Shown here: one piece after another, positions 59,877-64,000 of the stretch | How positions within the stretch are numbered: the first letter of the stretch is position 1 | How the letters are laid out: every line of letters begins with the position of its first letter | DNA from: Triplophysa rosa | Lineage: Eukaryota > Chordata > Actinopteri > Cypriniformes > Nemacheilidae | Reading direction: 5' to 3' | Assembly: GCF_024868665.1 (NCBI RefSeq) | Contig: NC_079893.1 | Location: 16,072,589-16,136,588 of the forward strand | Length of the DNA: 64,000 bases | Made by a program: the position numbers and the translations under genes | The notes under the pieces: generated by a model | Told to the model about the DNA's origin: nothing | Databases searched by the model: none | The model's input: the letters and a program-made list of their open reading frames with translations, nothing else

Positions 59877-60061
59877 CAGTTAGCATTTCAAGGGATTTAT
59901 GGGGGCTTTATTTAGTAAATTATTTATTTAGTGAAGTATAATAGAATAGGACAAAAAGCTCAGGTAAAAAAAAAATAAGGAATGCAATTTTTGCGGCACT
60001 TGGTACTTATCAAACCAAAAAAATCTAAAAGTTGAAAAAAAAAAATATTTTAGATTGTCTA

Positions 60062-60541
60062 AATGTACATCTAAATCCATAAATCACCAGATACGGCTAG
60101 CAACCCTGTCATCACTAGGAATCTTAGGCACTATTCTCCGCTGGTTCAAATCCTACTTCTCTACCTATCGTGGAGGGGCTCGCTGTCCTCTGTTTACCAC
60201 ATGATCACTGGGGTCCCTCAGGGATCGGTGCTTGGACCATTCCTTTTCTCCATCTCCTCGACATCCTTGGGACCCATCATACGGGCACACAGCTTCTCCT
60301 ATCACTGTTATGCTGATGACACCCAGATTTACATCTCATTTCACCCAGATGATACCACTGTAGCAGCTTGCATTTCAACCTGCCTTGAAAACATCACAGC
60401 TTGGATGAAAGCGCATCACCCCCAGCTGAACCCTGCCAAGACAGAACTAGTTGTATTTCCCACGGTGCAACACGATCTCACCATCCAACTTGGCAATACC
60501 TCAGTCACTCCTTCCAAAACAGCCATATTTGATGACCAGTA
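60062..60541 (+). pseudogene. LINE reverse-transcriptase fragment (I/Rex/L2-like), + strand
   Basis: Part of a non-LTR ORF2. Visible motifs are [14 protein letters not shown], the catalytic YADD in [12 protein letters not shown] at 60309-60320, then [20 protein letters not shown] and LVVFP. The reading is open from 60201 to 60542. It breaks at 60541, where a hAT-type end (taggtgtgtaacgatacact) begins. The missing middle part and the later C-terminus (62565-62781) suggest one LINE cut by DNA transposons with some loss. The clade cannot be fixed from this short part. Confidence 0.75.
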
Positions 60542-61670
60542 GGTGTGTAACGATACACTCAGCTCACGATTCGATACATATCTCGATGCTGGGTTCACGA
60601 TACGATACACATCTCGATATTTTGAACAAAATTAAAAAATTCAAATAACATTTATTTTCAAAATATTAATAATTTCAGTAACTTATTTTGTTGCATATAC
60701 AACTTAAAGAATTTTAACATTTTAAGGCTTAACTGAAATTAGAATTAAGATCAGTGTCAATTTTGACAGCAAATTTTGATTTAGTTTTAGTCATAGTCTT
60801 TTGACTAAAATGCAATTTAGTTTTAGTCATCCCTATTTATCATAGTTTTAGTCTATTTTTAGTCTACGAAATCTACATTATATTAGTCTACTAAAATCTA
60901 TCTGGATTAACTCATTTAATTGGTGTAATTAAATGTTCCATACAAAGATTTAACTGTTTCGACATAATTTACTTTACCTTAGTTGGAATTAAATTAAACC
61001 TGGTCATTACCTTTATTTTTCAGAAAAGTTGAGTAACTACTGGATATGCATTGTTGTAACACAGAGAATATTAGACCATGAACGACATGTAGCAGTTCAT
61101 TCAGTCTCATTTTGACTCAATTGACTCGTTTGTTCAGTGAAGGGCGTGTTCATTCAGTACATTCAACCAATGAAACGCTCTGACAGAACTCACTCTCAAG
61201 CGCTATTGACTCGTGTCTCTTTGAAGCTGCGCTGTCTTTGCTTGAGACAGTAATGAATGAGAAAAATCTCTCAAAAAGACATATTACATAAACTGCATTA
61301 CATTTCTTCAATCATATGCAAACTATTACCACATTATATTTGGACATATTTCTGGTATAACATATTTATTTACTAAAGGAACCATTTGCCAACAGATTTA
61401 ACAATGTTAAATACAAATTTGACCAAAAAAAATCTAATTTCAGTCATTTCTTTGCCCGTGATAATAGTTCTGCAGTCTATTTAAAAAATGAGTGATGTGG
61501 CAAATGACGTTTCTTCTTTTTACCGGTCAGTACTTCTAACTTGGGTTGTTTTGCTGAGTATAGTGTAAATGCAGATTTGAAAATAAGGTGTAAACGGGTC
61601 GTCAAAAAAATCTGATATAGTCACAAAAACAGAATTGGGCATCAAGAACTGCAGTGTAAACGGGGGGCCT
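60541..61670. mobile_element. Composite of hAT and Harbinger-like fragments
   Basis: Begins taggtgtgtaacgatacact (hAT left end). From about 60753 to 61290 it holds the inverted right half of the 9440-type hAT. From about 61440 it follows the Harbinger-like family of 4118-9063 and ends cagtgtaaacggggggcc then TAA. Several insertions on top of one another are likely. No coding region. Confidence 0.45.
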
Positions 61671-61672
61671 AA

Positions 61673-62565
61673 GATTACGTTCACACTGCCATCAAAATCT
61701 GATTTTTTTGCTCATATGCGACCCAGATCTGTTTACTGCATGACGGTGTGAACAGGACAAACCACATGGAATACGATCTTTTTTAATCTGATCTGAGCCA
61801 CTTTCATATGTGGTCCTAAATCAGATACAGGTCTGATGTTTCGCATTGCGACCTCAGTCTGAACGGTCATATCGGAATTCATGCGACTTTTGCGTTATTG
61901 TAGATCGACTTGCGTCATAATTCTGCGCTAATTTAAAGCTTCACACGCTATTCTTTTGACGGAAGTGCACTTTACAGCTCGGTTGCCAAACATTAAGCAT
62001 CAGATTATAAACATAAACCCTTGCACTGTCTACCGCACGTGAGCCGCACGATGCGATGCAACAAATGACTATAGAATCCGTTATAATAAGAAATTTTGCC
62101 ACTGGATACGGCTCGATGCAATATGACATAACAAACTCATTAATGGTGTCTATTGTCTTTTATCGTTTTGCATCCACCACTCGCGTGCGTGTTGACACGG
62201 TGGTAAAACATAAGCTATAGGTGTGTTCTACTCCATGCTAGGACGTGCAAACGGGCATGTGCACAGCCCGAGAGCGGACTGCTCCGGGAATGCTCTAAAA
62301 TCACACCGCGAGAACAATCCGCTCAGCACCGCATAAAGTCAAATACACCCGCTGACTTGACCCTTGCTTAATTCTGTATGAAAGCGTGCTGCCTGATACG
62401 TGTTATTGTTGTTTTGTGCATGCGATTCAGTTTATAACCATCACCAGTTCACACTGGAATCTGATATTGGCCACATTTGAAAAATAGTGTGAACAGCCGA
62501 ACAAAAAATCTGATCTGAGCAAAGAATCGGAATTGAGCATTTAGGCTTGCAGTGTGAACGTAGTC
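61673..62565. mobile_element. Harbinger-like non-autonomous element with TAA duplication, 893 bp
   Basis: The left end gattacgttcacactgcc and the right end gcagtgtgaacgtagtc are inverted, bounded by TAA on both sides (61670-61672 and 62566-62568). The interior repeats tctgat and tgtgaacag words and codes for nothing. It lies within the LINE. Confidence 0.65.
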
Positions 62566-62793
62566 TAATGCTTGCCTACAGGACTATCGCTGGATCTGCA
62601 CCGGCATACTTTCACACCCTCCTACACCCCATCGAGAACCCTGCGTTCAGCAAACGAGCGGCATCTTGTATTGCCTTCTCAAAAGGGCAGTAAATCGCTT
62701 TCCCGCTCATTCTCCTTCACATCTCCTTGGAACATTCTTCCTAACTCAGTGCAGTCAAACAATCTCTCACAACATTAAAAAAAAACTACTTAA
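62565..62793 (+). pseudogene. LINE ORF2 C-terminal fragment
   Basis: Starts inside the conserved phrase MLAYRTIAGSAPAYFHTLLH and continues through a frameshift to the terminal LTTLKKNYLK, where a TTAA element interrupts. The reading resumes at 63785 with a few codons and a stop. It belongs with the reverse-transcriptase piece at 60062-60541. Confidence 0.65.
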
Positions 62794-63784
62794 AGGCGCA
62801 GTTCTTAATTAACAGCGGCCACTAGCGTTGTATTATAGATTTGCCACGAATCACTCAGTCCAAACACGCCGGTGGCCACCACAGTACAAAAAGATGTTCT
62901 CATGTTCAAGTCATGTTGAAGATGTAGTTCTCATGCAGAAGTCATGTTGAAGATGTCGTTCTCATGCAGGGAAGAGATTTTGCGGGCATTAGAAAGACTG
63001 TAGAAAGAGCGATGTCTTATGTATTACATAAAATAAACGGTTTGTGGATTTTAAGTTTAAAAAGAAGGATAAAAGTCAGACAGGAGCTAGGACCTGTGTT
63101 AATATTATAAAAACTTTCCAGCAGAGACGCGTTAAGACCCGCGGTACTAAGGCTTTTAGCAGAATATCTATGGAGATACTTTCCAGCAGAGAGAGACGTT
63201 GGAGAGAAAGATAGTCTAAAAATCAAAAATCAACCTCGAGGAGGTTGCTGTGACTCAGTATGTGAGTAACATACTAACATACCAAGATATGTTGTTGTAA
63301 TATTAGCTGTGTGACGGAGCAGTTTTGAGCGTCATTGTTTATCTGGAACCGCTTTAATATTGTACTCGTCCAGATACTGGAGAGAGAGAGAGAGAGAGCG
63401 TGTTGGAGCTGAAACTGGAGAGCAAGCGAGAGCGCGTTTTACTTTTTTACTCGATGATGAATAAACTTTCAGTTAATCCACGGGTCACATGCGTTCCGAA
63501 CCGGAGAGCACGATCCGTACGGATCACGCATCCTGCGATCTGTTTCACCACGATACCGCGGCAGAGAGGAAGAGGAAACGCGCGTTGTTGAGTTGTTTGT
63601 CCGTTTAGGGCTGCTGTACAAAACATGGCGGCGAATTCAATGTATATAGGGCCGCTCTGTATGTAGATATAAACAAACATAATGTTTCATTACATAAGGT
63701 CTTTATACACATTTGAATAAATAGTTTTGTATATTATATTGCATTTCCGTCAATAGATCCTCCTAAAAACGCTGTATTGTTCCT
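62794..63784. mobile_element. TTAA-flanked DNA element, 991 bp, inside a LINE
   Basis: TTAA at 62790-62793 and 63785-63788. The ends aggcgcagttcttaatt and the inverted aggaacaatacagcgtt are related. Its interior is non-coding, with a short GA run near 63381-63398 and a duplicated phrase tcatgttgaagatgt at about 62912 and 62943. Taken out with one TTAA, the LINE reading continues in frame, so the boundary is exact. Confidence 0.7.
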
Positions 63785-64000
63785 TTAAAATCTATCTCTT
63801 CTGTGAATACTTGACAGGCAAATGAAAAAGAAAACAAAATAACCCTCTGTCTCTTTCTCTCAACAGGTATTGTTATGGAAACTAGTAACTTAGTATTAGC
63901 ACCTATTGTATTATTAAACCTTTATGACATATCGCTTTATTTCTCCCTGAACTCTCTGTAAGTCGCTTTGGATAAGAGTGTATGCTAAATGACTAAATGT
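63785..64000 (+). mobile_element. 3' end of the LINE, running to the window edge
   Basis: Ends with the LINE tail phrase ctgtaagtcgctttggataa and gctaaatgactaaatg, a known 3' end of fish non-LTR elements. The last codons and stop of ORF2 lie near 63786-63812. The element may extend slightly past the window. Confidence 0.65.

Overview
The window looks like a stretch of a teleost genome, most likely cyprinid. It is AT-rich, its one clear host gene has short exons in very long introns, and almost everything else is DNA-transposon sequence of fish type (hAT, Tc1/mariner, PIF/Harbinger-like and TTAA-flanked elements) plus L1-, L2- and I/Rex-like LINE pieces and a few LTR remnants. No rRNA, tRNA, CRISPR array or prokaryote-like operon was seen.

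Host gene. Six consecutive coding exons on the + strand (3290-3508, 39012-39169, 39284-39477, 39610-39683, 46743-46910, 51724-51885) encode the first 325 residues of DIS3/RRP44, the catalytic subunit of the RNA exosome. All splice sites are GT-AG and all phases join. The exons cover the three-cysteine CR3 motif, the whole PIN endonuclease domain with its four acidic residues, and the start of the cold-shock region. The RNB exonuclease domain is not in the window, and no further exon is visible in the 12 kb after exon 6. Upstream, at 1281-1377 and 2177-2236, there may be the last exons of another + strand gene, but this is weak.

Layout. 1-3289: upstream flank, possible 3' exons of a neighbour, a palindromic repeat and the dis3 promoter region. 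3509-39011: a 35.5 kb first intron built of nested insertions. In order these are a Harbinger-like element holding several others (4118-9063); a hAT with short conserved ends (9440-10574); a large hAT (10864-21798) that contains a transposase-bearing hAT, which contains an L2-like LINE, which contains another hAT; TTAA-flanked and Tc1 elements (21948-24046); degenerate hATs; an L1-like LINE with a hAT in its 3' region (30214-35218); a solo LTR; and a rearranged Tc1. 39684-46742 (intron 4): two Tc1-like elements, one interrupted by two hATs with exact 8-bp target duplications. 46911-51723 (intron 5): a foldback element split by a hAT, itself carrying a TTAA element. 51886-64000 (intron 6 onward): a solo LTR, a hAT carrying a miniature LTR retrotransposon with a tRNA-Phe primer site, another MITE and hAT, and a LINE interrupted by DNA elements.

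The host exons act together as one mRNA. The mobile elements form no pathway. Their value is the insertion order, which can be read from the target-site duplications. I found no convincing new biological system. The best leads are the miniature LTR element at 54716-56006, the P2X7-like mini-gene inside a TTAA element at 22217-22498, and the deep nesting at 10864-21798.
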